Counted from the first letter of the stretch, positions 17,087 through 26,652 are shown. The stretch: DNA of 64,000 bases from Methanospirillum hungatei (GCF_019263745.1 NZ_CP077107.1:2604001-2668000); one strand, 5' to 3'. Notes: generated by a model from the letters alone, not told the origin. Numbers and translations are program-made.

Positions 17087-19195
17087 TCACCCGTTCAGAC
17101 GATCCATCGAACTGTTTATCCGTGTGGCAATAACCGAGAGGTCTGATATCACGGTTGATATCTGGTTTAAGGCTGCAGAGGCTTCTTCTGATGCCGCAGA
17201 TGATCCAATTGCCTCCTGGGCTGTCAGTTCAGACAGGTTCTTCACTTCAGAGATGCTTGCAGTGATCTCTTCAACCGCTGCTGCTCCTTCTTCTGAAAGG
17301 CTCGCCACCTCAACCATGTTCTGTGAGATATCCTCCACCTGGTCAGCAATGGTATGGAAGAACTGTATAGTATCGGTTATCGCGTCAGATCCCTTTGATA
17401 CTTCGGTTGTTGCCTGATCCATTGCTTTTGCTGCACGTTCAGATTGTTGTTGAAGCGATGCAATGATCTGACCGATATTTTCTGCCGAACCCTGTGATTC
17501 CTGGGCAAGGGTTTTGACTTCGTTCGCAACTACGGCAAAGCCCATTCCTGCATCTCCTGCACGTGCAGCCTCTATTGCGGCATTTAAGGCTAACAGATTT
17601 GTCTGGTCTGCAATATCTCCAATTATATCTACTATCTTTCCGATCTCGTTCATCTGGGAGCGTATCTCAACAATTATGGATCCGACATCATTGACCGAAT
17701 CATTAATTGCCGTGATTCCCTTTTCTGCTACTCCTGCCTGGGTAACTCCATTTGTTGAGAGGGTATTTGCTTCCTGGGAGAGTTTACTCACTGCATCCAC
17801 TTTTGTTGCAATAGTTGCGACGGATGATGAGAGATCCTCCATGGCATTGAGCACCTGTTCGACGGATCTGACACTGCTTTCTGCATTGGTACTTACAAGG
17901 CCAGAACTCTGGGCGAGGGTAGCTGCTCCGGCGGTGACTTCCTCTACACTTGCCGCTGCTTCTTCGGCTGATGCGGTGAGGGCACCTACCTGATCAGACA
18001 CTTCCCTTATAACCAGTGATAGTTCTCTACCAACGGTGTTAAGACCTTCTTTGAGAGCAATAAGATCTCCTCTCACCTCAACAGATTCGTCAAACCGGGA
18101 TCCGAATTTTGCATGGGCAAAGAGATCTGCTACCCGGAGTGCTTCATTGAGTGGGGTCGTGATAGCCTCAAGCATGTTATTGATACCTTCGATAATCTCC
18201 CGGTATGATCCAACAAACTGTTCTGGTTTCCCTCTGGTCTTTAGGTTTCCTTCCTGTGCATCTGCAATAAGACCATTCACTTCTCCGACGACTGATTCAA
18301 TGGTGGTAATCATGGTGTTCACTGCAGGAGCAATCTCATCCTGATCATCTGCTGCAGGAATGAGCTGGATATTCTTCTCCCCCTTTGCGACCTTTTGAAG
18401 CGTTCCGATGAGATTTTTCTGCAGTATTTCAACATAATTGTCCATGGTTGATGCCATGACTCCAAGTTCGTCCTTCTGATCAAGAGAGAGCCGTATGCTC
18501 AGATGCCCTTTTGTGAGTTCATTGAGCATCTCAACAACCCGGTTTAATGGACCGGTAATACTCCTGGTGAGGATTACAGCAAATCCTATAAGGATGGCTG
18601 CAACGATGAGCGAGATGAGGATCATGGCGGTAAATGCATTGGCAGCTTGTGTATCACTATTCTTTTTCGCTGTTTCTGCAAGTTCGATGATGAATTTCTG
18701 ATATTCCTCAATGGTGGCGGTCACGGTATCAAGTCGTGTCAGAGTTTCCTTATCACGATAATCTCGTGCTTCATCCATCTTCCCTTCATTAACCAGTTTT
18801 ACAAGACCTTGTACAGCTGTCGTATAATCATTCCACTCATTCTCAATCTTAACAACGGTCTCTTTCCCCACATCAGTTCGGACCATTATTCGTTTCAAGG
18901 ATTCCTGAATGTCTTTATCCTGTTCAGCCATCGTTTTTTCCCAGTTTGCCCGGTACTCAGCATTCCTGGCAGCCAAGTGGTTAACAACCGAACGACTGTA
19001 CAAGATCATATTCGCTCTCAGATCATCGATGTACACAATATTCTGCAGATTATAATCGTACATATCATTCAGTGTGTCTGTTGTCTGCATCTGGCTGGAA
19101 ATCCCAATATATCCGACAATACACAGACCTGCAACGGCTATAATGGTAAATATAATTAATTTTTTAGCCATTGACAAATTATTTAAAAATTTCAT
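17087..19195 (-). CDS. Methyl-accepting chemotaxis protein
   Basis: A 702-residue chemoreceptor. A membrane helix near residues 8-28 is followed by a four-helix-bundle ligand domain (about 30-180), a second membrane helix near 185-207 ([20 protein letters not shown]), HAMP and HAMP-like segments (about 208-380), and the cytoplasmic signalling bundle. The hairpin tip ([20 protein letters not shown]) is conserved and is read by CheA and CheW. The ATG at 19195 follows GAGGAGGAAAAAT. The upstream in-frame codon at 19225 lacks a good site. Encoded with cheW just downstream. The ligand cannot be told from sequence; no CheA or archaellum gene is in this window. Confidence 0.95.
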   Translation of the reverse strand: MKFLNNLSMAKKLIIFTIIAVAGLCIVGYIGISSQMQTTDTLNDMYDYNLQNIVYIDDLRANMILYSRSVVNHLAARNAEYRANWEKTMAEQDKDIQESLKRIMVRTDVGKETVVKIENEWNDYTTAVQGLVKLVNEGKMDEARDYRDKETLTRLDTVTATIEEYQKFIIELAETAKKNSDTQAANAFTAMILISLIVAAILIGFAVILTRSITGPLNRVVEMLNELTKGHLSIRLSLDQKDELGVMASTMDNYVEILQKNLIGTLQKVAKGEKNIQLIPAADDQDEIAPAVNTMITTIESVVGEVNGLIADAQEGNLKTRGKPEQFVGSYREIIEGINNMLEAITTPLNEALRVADLFAHAKFGSRFDESVEVRGDLIALKEGLNTVGRELSLVIREVSDQVGALTASAEEAAASVEEVTAGAATLAQSSGLVSTNAESSVRSVEQVLNAMEDLSSSVATIATKVDAVSKLSQEANTLSTNGVTQAGVAEKGITAINDSVNDVGSIIVEIRSQMNEIGKIVDIIGDIADQTNLLALNAAIEAARAGDAGMGFAVVANEVKTLAQESQGSAENIGQIIASLQQQSERAAKAMDQATTEVSKGSDAITDTIQFFHTIADQVEDISQNMVEVASLSEEGAAAVEEITASISEVKNLSELTAQEAIGSSAASEEASAALNQISTVISDLSVIATRINSSMDRLNG

Positions 19196-19625
19196 ATTTT
19201 TCCTCCTCTCCAGGGTATTCAACATCTATTCATAGAGGGTAGGAACGAAGTGTCAAAATATTCCGAATAGAAGACACGTTCCTGCCACCATCCTGAATGG
19301 GTCATTAATCTGGTGGTATATGTGAACATTTGATGAGTTTCTATTTATGCATATCTTCACTGACGTCCCGTAAGATATAATATATAATAAAAAAATAATC
19401 GGTAATTCCTGGGAGGATTCCGTGAAGCTATTTAATTAGTCTCCATGAAATGTGCAATGTTCTATAACCTGACAAAGATCCGTGAGAGTAACACCGGAAA
19501 TGATTTCCTTTTAACTTGCCATGCGATAAAGGAGCTTTATTTTTAGATAATTAAACAAATTTGCGATGAATGAACGAATGCATGATGAAAAAGAGTGGAA
19601 AATAAACGGAAGGGTTCATCACCTC
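19196..19625. other. Intergenic region upstream of the chemoreceptor
   Basis: About 400 bases between two minus-strand genes, AT-rich. It should contain the chemoreceptor promoter. I see no gene, repeat or RNA structure that I can support. Confidence 0.5.
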
Positions 19626-19961
19626 TCATTCGGAGATCTCGATGATCTGAGAATCAACACTGTTTTTCTGCACCGAGGCAATACCCTTTTTACATGACAT
19701 TTCTGAAGCATATGACTGGCTTTGCCCAATGACCTCTCCATTTGCCGCTTTTAATGTAAATCTGAATTTCCCGTTCTTATCCTGATTGACTGCAAACCTG
19801 GAATCATTCCCGGCATTCTTTCTCACCGACTCAATTCCTTTTGTGCAGCCTGATTTTGATTTGTACCCCTCTCCGGTAAGGATAACCTGGTTGTTCCCTG
19901 CTTTCAATCTGAAACGAAATTCCCCTGCTTTATCCTTGTAAACCTCAAATTTCCCTGTCAT
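19626..19961 (-). CDS. YegP-type tandem DUF1508 protein
   Basis: A 111-residue protein of two DUF1508 repeats: GKFEVYKDKAGEFRFRLKA to KGIESVRKNA (residues 3-51) and SRFAVNQDKNGKFRFTLKA to KGIASVQKNS (54-102). Both repeats show the family's K.G..RF.LKA.NG and Y.s...c..GI.SV pattern, each with one cysteine (SGCTKGI, MSCKKGI). Members are found in bacteria and archaea; their role is not settled. The next gene downstream on the strand is remote, while the 76-residue gene lies 22 bases upstream on the same strand, so the two probably form a small operon. Confidence 0.9.
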   Translation of the reverse strand: MTGKFEVYKDKAGEFRFRLKAGNNQVILTGEGYKSKSGCTKGIESVRKNAGNDSRFAVNQDKNGKFRFTLKAANGEVIGQSQSYASEMSCKKGIASVQKNSVDSQIIEISE

Positions 19962-19983
19962 ATTATCATCCAGAGTTATCAGG

Positions 19984-20214
19984 TTATTTCACGTACTGCT
20001 GAAGAGCTTGTTTCAAATCATCAGGAATTCCAAGATTTCCAAGTATTGGCATAAGGAGTTGACCTGCAACCTTTTTCCCATCCGGACTGCTGATAAACTG
20101 TTGAAGCATTGCCATTCCTTCCGGAGACGAGATAAACTTCATAATCTGTTCCTTTCCTTCAGGGGATGAAAGCATTCCTCCCAGAGCGCCGCCAATATTA
20201 TCAAGAAGCCCCAT
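19984..20214 (-). CDS. 76-residue protein with three 13-residue repeats
   Basis: A small protein not assigned to a family. After a glycine-rich start (MGLLDNIGGALGGM) it has three tandem 13-residue units: LSSPEGKEQIMKF, ISSPEGMAMLQQF and ISSPDGKKVAGQL. Each starts with a (L/I)SSP(E/D)G helix cap. The tail PILGNLGIPDDLKQALQQYVK is a further helix. No signal peptide or membrane segment is seen. GAGGGAACAAAA precedes the ATG. The glycine/DUF937-like flavour recalls the protein at 21064. Confidence 0.7.
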   Translation of the reverse strand: MGLLDNIGGALGGMLSSPEGKEQIMKFISSPEGMAMLQQFISSPDGKKVAGQLLMPILGNLGIPDDLKQALQQYVK

Positions 20215-20563
20215 TTTTGTTCCCTCATATGGTTACTCATCCTCATGAACGATAATCATTTCTCTCCTGGAAATTATATCCCCTCTTAATTTTTGAGGAT
20301 TTTTCGATTTAATGAAACTGGTGAATCAGCTCTTAAATGACTACCAAACCATTTTTTAGAGGTATACCAATGATCTCCAAAAACATATCCTGTTTCTAAA
20401 ATCCTCGTCCGAGAAATTGAATGTGTAAAAAAAGCCTCGAAATTGAGGATATTTCCAAGCGTGGTCTATGATACCAGTTACTATCCAATGAGGGTTGTCT
20501 GACAAGTTTTCACAGTTGTATGATATCCCAACAGATATATGATGGAACAGGGAATGGTATACT
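20215..20563. other. Intergenic region between divergent small genes
   Basis: About 350 bases separating the minus-strand 76-residue gene from the plus-strand membrane gene. Both promoters should lie here. I see nothing else that can be supported. Confidence 0.5.
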
Positions 20564-20896
20564 ATGGACCTGACAGTAACTGCAGTTTTGATGTTTATTA
20601 TTGCCCTGATAGTGTCAGCGGTGATTATTTACATCATAACGAAAATTTTCGGCGAGACGGAAGACATAAAAACTGCATTTATCGCAGCAATTGTTGGTAC
20701 TGTTATCTATACCCTGATTTACTATCTCATCGGTCAGGGTTTAATCGCTGCCTTTATTGCAGGTATTGTATGGCTTATTGCATTACAAAAGTTGTACACA
20801 ATTGGGTGGGTTAAATCCCTTATAATTGCAGTTGTAATCTGGATTGTAACCTCTATTGTGGGATGGTTCCTCCCACACCTGACTGGTCCTCTGTAA
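20564..20896 (+). CDS. Small hydrophobic membrane protein
   Basis: A 110-residue protein made almost wholly of four membrane segments (about 3-25, 33-54, 58-78 and 84-105). The only notable polar stretch is TKIFGETEDIKT after the first helix. No family is recognised. The open frame is well supported by its hydrophobic periodicity, and the overlapping frame at 20539 is a shadow. It lies between small DUF-type genes, and no operon partner is evident. Confidence 0.7.
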   Translation: MDLTVTAVLMFIIALIVSAVIIYIITKIFGETEDIKTAFIAAIVGTVIYTLIYYLIGQGLIAAFIAGIVWLIALQKLYTIGWVKSLIIAVVIWIVTSIVGWFLPHLTGPL

Positions 20897-21063
20897 TCCC
20901 CTTCTCCCCTTCTCTTTATCCTTTTTTTGTGTCCGGTATCTTTAACGGATCTTAAGCACTTCTGAAGTAACCAGATTCTGATACCTTTATTCATAGCTGG
21001 TCAGGTCAGTATAAGAATGAATTATTGGGCTCATCAGTATTCTGTCTGGTAAAAAACGGAGAT

Positions 21064-21648
21064 ATGAAGATGGATTCTATTGTTTCGGAACTGATGAAAG
21101 AGGTAGCATCGGGTGATAATCTCGCTTCAATCAGCCAGTCTGTAGGAGGAGATCCGAGTGCTGTTCAATCTGCCTTAGGAATGGCAATGCCCCTGATCCT
21201 TGGTTCCATGTCAAATAACGCATCAAAGTCAGGTGGTATGGATGCTATGATGGGTATGGTCTCCCAGATGAGTGGTGCAAATCCGATGGATAATTTAAGT
21301 GGATTTTTAAGCGGTTCCCAGCCTTCTGGAAGCGCAGGACTTGTTTCCAGCCTGCTTGGAAGTCAGCTTGGCCCGATACAGGATGCAATAGCGAAAAAGA
21401 CTGGACTCCCTCCTGCAATTGTTGGAAAAATTCTTCAGATTGCCGTTCCTATCGTCCTTGGAAAGGTAGGTTCTATGGTTTCAGGAGGAGGTATGGATAA
21501 GAACGGGCTTTCAAACCTCCTTGGTGAGCAATCGAAGATGGCCATGCAATCATCACCGGATGTCGCCGATATAGCCCAATTACTCCTTGCCTCCCAGGGG
21601 GGAAGCGGGGGTATCATGGGTTCATTGAAAAAGATCTTCAAAGGGTAA
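21064..21648 (+). CDS. DUF937-family protein
   Basis: A 194-residue glycine-, serine- and methionine-rich protein of the DUF937 type. It shows SVGGDPSAVQSALGMAMPLILGSM near the N-terminus, a low-complexity middle (SGGMDAMMGMVSQMSG) and a second copy of the motif, KKTGLPPAIVGKILQIAVPIV, near residue 125. Members are of unknown role and have no signal peptide. The ATG at 21064 follows CGGAGAT; a start at 21025 is upstream and less likely. The two amphipathic LGxAxPxIL-type repeats suggest self-association. Confidence 0.82.
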   Translation: MKMDSIVSELMKEVASGDNLASISQSVGGDPSAVQSALGMAMPLILGSMSNNASKSGGMDAMMGMVSQMSGANPMDNLSGFLSGSQPSGSAGLVSSLLGSQLGPIQDAIAKKTGLPPAIVGKILQIAVPIVLGKVGSMVSGGGMDKNGLSNLLGEQSKMAMQSSPDVADIAQLLLASQGGSGGIMGSLKKIFKG

Positions 21649-21789
21649 AACCTTTGATATCCTTATTCAGGATGATACATACCAGGAAGATGCCATGAGT
21701 CTAATCAACCGGATAAATTATCTGGTGATATCTGCCAGACTCTGAACACTTCCAGTTCCATACATATCCACGTTCAGCCCTGCACTGGT

Positions 21790-22485
21790 TTATGAGCACT
21801 TATTTCTGGCTATTTCCAAGTCTATGGTTGCGTTTGGCATTGTAGGCCAGGGAAGTGAGTACTCAGCATTTTCAGCAAGAGATCTTTCAAAGTAAGCTAT
21901 TGCAGCAGAGCAATTCCCGTTATTCATCTCTACAATTCCAGCGATATGAAGAATGGCAGCATTATCCGGCATGAATAAGAATGCCTGATCGATGTTCTCT
22001 GTTGCCGCAGTGTTGTTCCCAAGGAAAGAAAATGCAAGTGCTTTCGTTGCATATGCCGTACCGTAATCTGATTTCAAGGATAGAGCATTCTGTGCATCAG
22101 ATAACGCTGCTGAATAATTACCCAGGGAAAGATGAGTCATCGCTCTGTTTTCATATCGCACCGGATTTGGTTGGATCTCAATCGCTCTCGAATCTGCAAT
22201 AAGTGCATTCTGACTATCTCCCAGTTTTCGAAGAGCATATCCTTTCATTGTGTACAATACCGGATCCTCAAGACCCTTTTCTAATCCACTTTGAGAAATT
22301 GACAATAATTTATTCCAATCTTGTTCATCTATTGCTAAAAAACCTTCTTTTTCGATTTCTGTTACGTTAGTAACATTTAATCCCTCTATTCCGGGCAATG
22401 AAAAATCTACCCCAGTACAGGGAGTTATTATTCCAATAACTGTAATAACCATCAGAACCGGTGCGATACGTCTCATATCTGTCAT
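21790..22485 (-). CDS. Exported TPR-repeat protein
   Basis: A 231-residue protein with an N-terminal membrane segment/signal peptide (APVLMVITVIGIITPCTG, possible lipobox-like cysteine) and about five tetratricopeptide repeats from residue 45 to 215. Recognisable units are PVLYTMKGYALRKLGDSQNA, RAMTHLSLGNYSAALSDAQ, AKALAFSFLGNNTAATENID and AGIVEMNNGNCSAAIAYFE. TPR arrays hold protein partners, so this is likely an outer-face scaffold. The start may be ATG 22485 or 22476. A decayed sensor gene lies upstream. Confidence 0.87.
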   Translation of the reverse strand: MTDMRRIAPVLMVITVIGIITPCTGVDFSLPGIEGLNVTNVTEIEKEGFLAIDEQDWNKLLSISQSGLEKGLEDPVLYTMKGYALRKLGDSQNALIADSRAIEIQPNPVRYENRAMTHLSLGNYSAALSDAQNALSLKSDYGTAYATKALAFSFLGNNTAATENIDQAFLFMPDNAAILHIAGIVEMNNGNCSAAIAYFERSLAENAEYSLPWPTMPNATIDLEIARNKCS

Positions 22486-22554
22486 TTATGTTGTCACCAA
22501 TTGGTAGTTGCCGAATAATTCCAAAAAATCCAGAAAAATGAAATTTTTCTGAAT

Positions 22555-22930
22555 TTACTGATATATTCCTGAACCAACGACATATAATTTTTCATCGCTT
22601 CCGGTTACTTTCTCAGCATACACTGATTTGTAATATATTCCTCCTGTTTCTGGTCTTGTGGAGATATAATCCACCCTGACTGTTCCGTTCGTAATGGCCT
22701 CAGAAATCATCTGCTCCCTGAATGGAGTTCCGGCACCATCGGTCTAATCTATCAGGTTCTTTCAATTTAGGCCTGGTTGTCAGCTTGTGCTACTAATTCA
22801 CCGGTTTCAGAAAAAAAATACGTACAAAACAGAATTCTCTGAACTCATATACGAGGCCTTTCCCGCGTTAATCTCTTTAGTACAGTGAATGTTATGGGGG
22901 ATTGTGTTGCCGTCGTAAATAAGCAGAACT
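22555..22930 (-). pseudogene. Decayed Cache-type sensor domain
   Basis: The minus strand reads, with several stops and a T-run frameshift, ILLIYDGNTIPHN, then VLYVFFSETGELVAQADNQA in shifted frames, then GTPFREQMISEAITNG with VDYISTRPETGGIYYKSVY and KLYVVGSGIYQ before a stop at 22555. This is the succession of a single Cache sensor domain found in methanogen exported and sensor proteins. There are several in-frame stops and no start codon, so the gene is dead. The reading is by eye. Confidence 0.55.
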
Positions 22931-23054
22931 GAAAGAGAAAAATAAGTGATGATCTCTATTCAGGAATATGATTTGTCTGTGAATCAGGTAAAAAAGATTA
23001 ATTTTTATCGATTCGTCTTTCTGTAACATTTTTGAAGATTATGGTAAAATGTTA
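22931..23054. other. Short gap after the Cache remnant
   Basis: AT-rich spacer between the decayed Cache gene and the XRE regulator gene. Nothing is supported here. Confidence 0.4.
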
Positions 23055-23279
23055 TTATGTATCCTCTGATGCAGGCCCGTCTTTCTCTTCTTCATACGAA
23101 AAAACATCTTCAAGTCCCACATCAAAGACTCGCGCAATGCGAAATCCAACCTTCATAGAGGGGCAGTACTTGTCTTTTTCAATGGAAATTATCGTGTTTC
23201 TAGTGACACCTATTCGTTTTGCCAGTTCTTCCTGAGTCATATTATGCTCAGCCCTCAGTACTTTGATCCGGTTTTTCAT
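23055..23279 (-). CDS. XRE-family HTH regulator
   Basis: A 74-residue DNA-binding protein of the compact Cro/C1 type often paired with DUF2178 membrane proteins. The helix-turn-helix is complete: MTQEELAKRIGVTRNTIISIEK, and then the family's conserved KYCPSMKVGFRIARVFDVGLEDVF. A short acidic tail (YEEEKDGPASEDT) ends it. The ATG at 23279 was chosen over the TTG at 23288. It is the last gene of a four-gene minus-strand operon, 15 bases after the DUF2178 gene. It probably represses that operon when the membrane protein is not signalling; this coupling is inference. Confidence 0.92.
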   Translation of the reverse strand: MKNRIKVLRAEHNMTQEELAKRIGVTRNTIISIEKDKYCPSMKVGFRIARVFDVGLEDVFSYEEEKDGPASEDT

Positions 23280-23294
23280 ATGAATCAAGGTCTT

Positions 23295-23873
23295 TTAGTA
23301 TTTACGGGTGTAATAGAGGTTAAACACTCCGAAAATAATCAACAAAGATATGACTCCAAAAGCGAGTGTCAATCCCACAAGTCCTTTTCGTTCATTATCC
23401 TGAAAACTCTCCCGTCTAAACTGGGAATATTCCATGGCTTCAAACTCGTTCATTCTGTCAACATCAGGGATAGTCGTTGTACGAATAACCGGATCTGGAC
23501 TCCCTATAAAACCCGGTTGATACACAGTGATTTCCATGGATCGTACCCCTTTGTCATCGGTTTTGTACGTTCCGGTGATTGTTGGAGAAAGGGGCTCGCT
23601 AATCACATATGAATACAAGATGACTGCTGCTATTATCCCTAGGATTATCCCGATTTCCAGAGTTCGAAGCGCTGCACGTGAATGAATTTCCTGGGTCCGG
23701 TCATCTATTAGTATTTCATCAACATGCTGTCTACTGGCTAAAATGACTATAATTCCCAAGGGAATTGCAAAAATCGGGATCAAAAGAGAACCAACTGCTA
23801 CCGCCCATCCAATCAGTGATGCAACCAGGCAGCCTGTCAGGATGGAAAGAATAAGAAAAACCAGATATTTCAT
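23295..23873 (-). CDS. DUF2178-like membrane protein with an extra loop
   Basis: A 192-residue integral membrane protein. Helix pair 5-45, then the signature DDRTQEIHSRAALRTLEIGI (usually DERxxxIxxKAAxxTLxI), helix near 72-90 and a last helix near 168-188 ending YYTRKY match the DUF2178 family. Members are usually about 130 residues. Here an extra loop of about 70 residues (roughly 92-162, containing TGTYKTDDKGVRSMEITVY) is inserted between the third and fourth helices, on the side expected to face outward. The ATG overlaps the stop of the upstream surface-protein gene by four bases. The XRE gene follows at once. Confidence 0.8.
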   Translation of the reverse strand: MKYLVFLILSILTGCLVASLIGWAVAVGSLLIPIFAIPLGIIVILASRQHVDEILIDDRTQEIHSRAALRTLEIGIILGIIAAVILYSYVISEPLSPTITGTYKTDDKGVRSMEITVYQPGFIGSPDPVIRTTTIPDVDRMNEFEAMEYSQFRRESFQDNERKGLVGLTLAFGVISLLIIFGVFNLYYTRKY

Positions 23874-25120
23874 AAAGAACCTCCATTGAGGATAAAAGAT
23901 TGTGAACTGGAAGCGGTTGGTGGTATGAGTTCCATGGATCCATTAACCAGGCCAGTATTGCTGACAGTTATTTCATACTCTCCAGGAGTAAGGAGGTGCG
24001 TTTGTATCTCAAACGCCCAGAGGTTAATTCCCTCAGATCCATTTTCAATCTGCACACATCCGGAAAGTCCTGAAATGCTCCCCTGTTGAGAACTATCCCG
24101 TGGGTTGATTGTGAAGTTATAGTCCTGTAACCCTTTTGGGGGGATTATCTCGATGAGTAATACCTCTCCTGAAGGGAGGTTTGAGGTTCCGGAAATGTAA
24201 TAGGTTTCACTGGTATTCATCTCCGGAAGTGCATCAATGGTGATGTATGGGTTTTGAAGTATTTCAGAGATATCTTCTTTTTCGACGGGGAGAATCAAAT
24301 CTTCTTGGCTTTCTGTGAGATTCAATTCCATCCGGGCTGATATCGTTTTCTTTCCTATTCTCTGTCCTTTTTCATGTAGACTGGCAGTAACCGTGATCTC
24401 ATAGCGTCCTGAACCCATTTCTGGCTGGGGAGTAACTGACCACCGGTTTATTCCATTAATTCCCGTTTGTATTGTGCAATTTCCCTCGAATACATGTTCT
24501 TTTGTTGTTCCGGGTATTTTCTGAATAACCCATTGCATAACAACCCCCGGTTCAAGATTTGTAATACCGGTGATAAGAGGAACCTCCGATCGTTTTGATA
24601 TCTGATTGATCCTGATAAACGGGAGTTTTTCCTGTGTTTTCTTCCGGATACAATCCCCGATACAGGTTTCGTTTCCTATGGTAAAGGGAATGGATCCTAT
24701 CGGCCCACTCTCCACTCTGTTAGTAAAATTATCAGTATAATGAGCAGTTGTAAACATGACCGTATATGATCCCGGTTCCAATGAAGAAATATTGAGAGTT
24801 CCATTCCATACATTCCACTCTGCTAATTTTCCCATTATTTGGGCATTTCCTCTGACATATGGTTCACAGTTCTCTCTATCAGATAAACACGAACCAGTTG
24901 GGAATACATCGGTATAGATTATGGTATTTATGGGGAGGTTGGTTTTTCCAGTCAAGATCAGGATATTATCCTCACCTACATTCAGATCTGTTATTGGGTC
25001 AACAGTAATTACGGGTATGAAAAAAAGGAGTGGCGATTTGATAATGAAAATGCTAAAAAAGAGTGCAATGAGAATAATCCCGGATATAACTCCTGCATAG
25101 GTACTATATCTCTTCTTCAT
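23870..25120 (-). CDS. Membrane-anchored DUF3821-type surface protein with three repeats
   Basis: A 416-residue protein with an uncleaved-looking membrane anchor at residues 10-36, followed by an outer part made of about three repeats of the methanogen DUF3821 pattern. These are ITVDPITDL..GKTNLPIN (about 38-62), FIRINQISK..GITNLEPG (about 170-195) and ITIDALPEM..GTSNLPSG (about 292-320), each with a following PGxYxxTV strand. Sequons such as NGTLNISS and CNTT-like sites suggest glycosylation. Pattern 'tGxTNLpxG' is what I use for the family call. It lies 29 bases downstream of the second DUF3821-type gene and overlaps the DUF2178 gene. Confidence 0.78.
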   Translation of the reverse strand: MKKRYSTYAGVISGIILIALFFSIFIIKSPLLFFIPVITVDPITDLNVGEDNILILTGKTNLPINTIIYTDVFPTGSCLSDRENCEPYVRGNAQIMGKLAEWNVWNGTLNISSLEPGSYTVMFTTAHYTDNFTNRVESGPIGSIPFTIGNETCIGDCIRKKTQEKLPFIRINQISKRSEVPLITGITNLEPGVVMQWVIQKIPGTTKEHVFEGNCTIQTGINGINRWSVTPQPEMGSGRYEITVTASLHEKGQRIGKKTISARMELNLTESQEDLILPVEKEDISEILQNPYITIDALPEMNTSETYYISGTSNLPSGEVLLIEIIPPKGLQDYNFTINPRDSSQQGSISGLSGCVQIENGSEGINLWAFEIQTHLLTPGEYEITVSNTGLVNGSMELIPPTASSSQSFILNGGSL

Positions 25121-25149
25121 AATATCATAGTTCTCCCTTTGATAAGCGT

Positions 25150-25947
25150 TTATTTCAGAGTGAAAATGTCGTAGTCAGTAACGGTTCCGAATACCATATC
25201 TGGACTAAATATATCCCCTTTTACCGTCGCGACTGATACATTATACTCGTCAGGATTGAGTTCATAGGTATTCAGGGCGAGTGATACCCGGTTAGTATCA
25301 GATCCCCTTGTCACCTGGGAATTAGCCATTATCCCGGAGAGATTTGGATTATTTGTGATCTCAACGTCGGAATCAAGGATGGTTGGCCTGATTTCCCATA
25401 TGATGTCAGTTCCAACAGAGAGATTTGTCTTTCCCGTGATGAGAAACAGATCGCCAGTTTTTTTATCCGGTATAGAATCAAGAGCAATAAAGGCGTGTTC
25501 CTGGCCTCTGGCAGGTACCGATATTTCAGATCCAAGGAACGTTCCGTTTAATATAAACGTCGTATTTCCCTGTGCATTCCCATATAAATAACCAGTTTTG
25601 TTCAGATTATATCCTTTTATCTCTGTCGCATTGACAATATATGTTCCTGGTTTGATTCCCCAGGTATCGACAGGGACAAACCACCAGTTAATATTGTTAC
25701 TCCCTTTGACAACGACTGTGCCAGAGTTATATTCCGCCTCTTCCACCCTGACAGAGAGTTTTGTTCCCTCCGGAAGATTTGTTTCACCGGACAGAATGAC
25801 CAAATCGCCAATTGTTTTCGTGCCCAACGGATCAACAGAGAGATATGCTTTTTCTGCCAGAACAGCGTTTGCGAAACTGATGGAGATCAGGGTTACCATC
25901 ACCAGTATGAGTACAAGGACTCTGGATCGAATATTGCAGATGATCAT
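25150..25947 (-). CDS. Secreted DUF3821-type protein
   Basis: A 265-residue exported protein with a signal peptide (residues 8-31, VLVLILVMVTLISISFANAVLA). The mature part has two copies of the DUF3821 unit: YLSVDPLGTKTIGDLVILSG then ETNLPEGTKLSV, and IALDSIPDKKTGDLFLITG then KTNLSVGTDIIWEI. Each is followed by a long strand-rich segment ending PGTYIV or PDEYNVSV. It is the first gene of the operon that continues with a second DUF3821-type protein, a DUF2178 membrane protein and an XRE regulator. Its role is probably surface or adhesion-related; no more can be said. Confidence 0.8.
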   Translation of the reverse strand: MIICNIRSRVLVLILVMVTLISISFANAVLAEKAYLSVDPLGTKTIGDLVILSGETNLPEGTKLSVRVEEAEYNSGTVVVKGSNNINWWFVPVDTWGIKPGTYIVNATEIKGYNLNKTGYLYGNAQGNTTFILNGTFLGSEISVPARGQEHAFIALDSIPDKKTGDLFLITGKTNLSVGTDIIWEIRPTILDSDVEITNNPNLSGIMANSQVTRGSDTNRVSLALNTYELNPDEYNVSVATVKGDIFSPDMVFGTVTDYDIFTLK

Positions 25948-26268
25948 AGGACCACATGATCAAATAGTTGTGCATAATGTAAAAACTTTTTGGCATTGTG
26001 TGTTTTTCTGAGATCGTAAATCATGAAACACAACTCTGCCATCTTGGTCCGAAAGTCTAAAAACGCCGATTTGTCAGTATTTCAGTGAAATCATAAGTAA
26101 TGTGAGCAGGAAATATTTATAGCGCTTGTATCGGAATAAGAATGAAGCGAAAGATATTTGAAAACCGTTTTTCTGGGAAATGCACTCATCGAAATCACCC
26201 ATTACTCAAATTCTGTTTCATCTGGTACTGGAGTAATTTTAATGAAAAAATAATTATGTTGGTGATAA
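25948..26268. other. Intergenic region with a possible leaderless 45-codon frame
   Basis: The region contains the promoter of the DUF3821 operon. On the plus strand, a TATA-like AAATATTTATAG at 26111-26122 lies 20 bases before an ATG at 26142. That ATG opens a 45-codon frame (MKRKIFENRFSGKCTHRN...) ending at 26279 inside the dfx gene's tail. No ribosome site or homology is seen, so I do not call it a gene. Confidence 0.35.
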
Positions 26269-26643
26269 TTACGTATTAACCCAGAAACCATGTTTGTTAC
26301 AGAATATTCTAGCTTTTACTACCTTATCTAAAGGAACTGAAAATTCTGCTTCCGGGGAGTCTCCTGGTTTAAGCATGGAGATCTGTTGGAAGTTCTCACC
26401 GATTATCTCAATCTGCACGATATAATGATCCTCAGCCATCGGATGGGGAACTGATCCTACTTTGACTATTACACCCGTAGAAGTCTTCTCAAGAACCGGA
26501 ACATGTTTTTCTTTCCCTTCCAACTCTCCACTTTTTTCCTGGACAAATGACATCGGTTGGTTACAACAGACAAGGGTGCCCTTTCCGTCAACTACTATCT
26601 GAACAATTTTTCCACAAACACCGCATTGATAGACTTCCTGCAT
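26269..26643 (-). CDS. dfx: Desulfoferrodoxin (two-iron superoxide reductase)
   Basis: Desulfoferrodoxin reduces superoxide to peroxide in the cytoplasm of anaerobes. The N-terminal desulforedoxin iron site has CGVC and CC (YQCGVCGK, LVCCNQPM), and the catalytic site has its histidines and cysteine: EKHVPVLE, HPMAEDHYI and CNKHGFW at the C-terminus. Both centres are complete. Length is 124 residues from ATG 26643; a GTG at 26652 is in frame but lacks a good site. It is monocistronic, as oxygen-stress genes of methanogens commonly are. Confidence 0.95.
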   Translation of the reverse strand: MQEVYQCGVCGKIVQIVVDGKGTLVCCNQPMSFVQEKSGELEGKEKHVPVLEKTSTGVIVKVGSVPHPMAEDHYIVQIEIIGENFQQISMLKPGDSPEAEFSVPLDKVVKARIFCNKHGFWVNT

Positions 26644-26652
26644 GTTTCTCAC

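Noticed and set aside
17514-19159. Long plus-strand frames opposite the chemoreceptor
   Set aside because: They are shadows of the conserved chemoreceptor, which has clear family motifs on the other strand.
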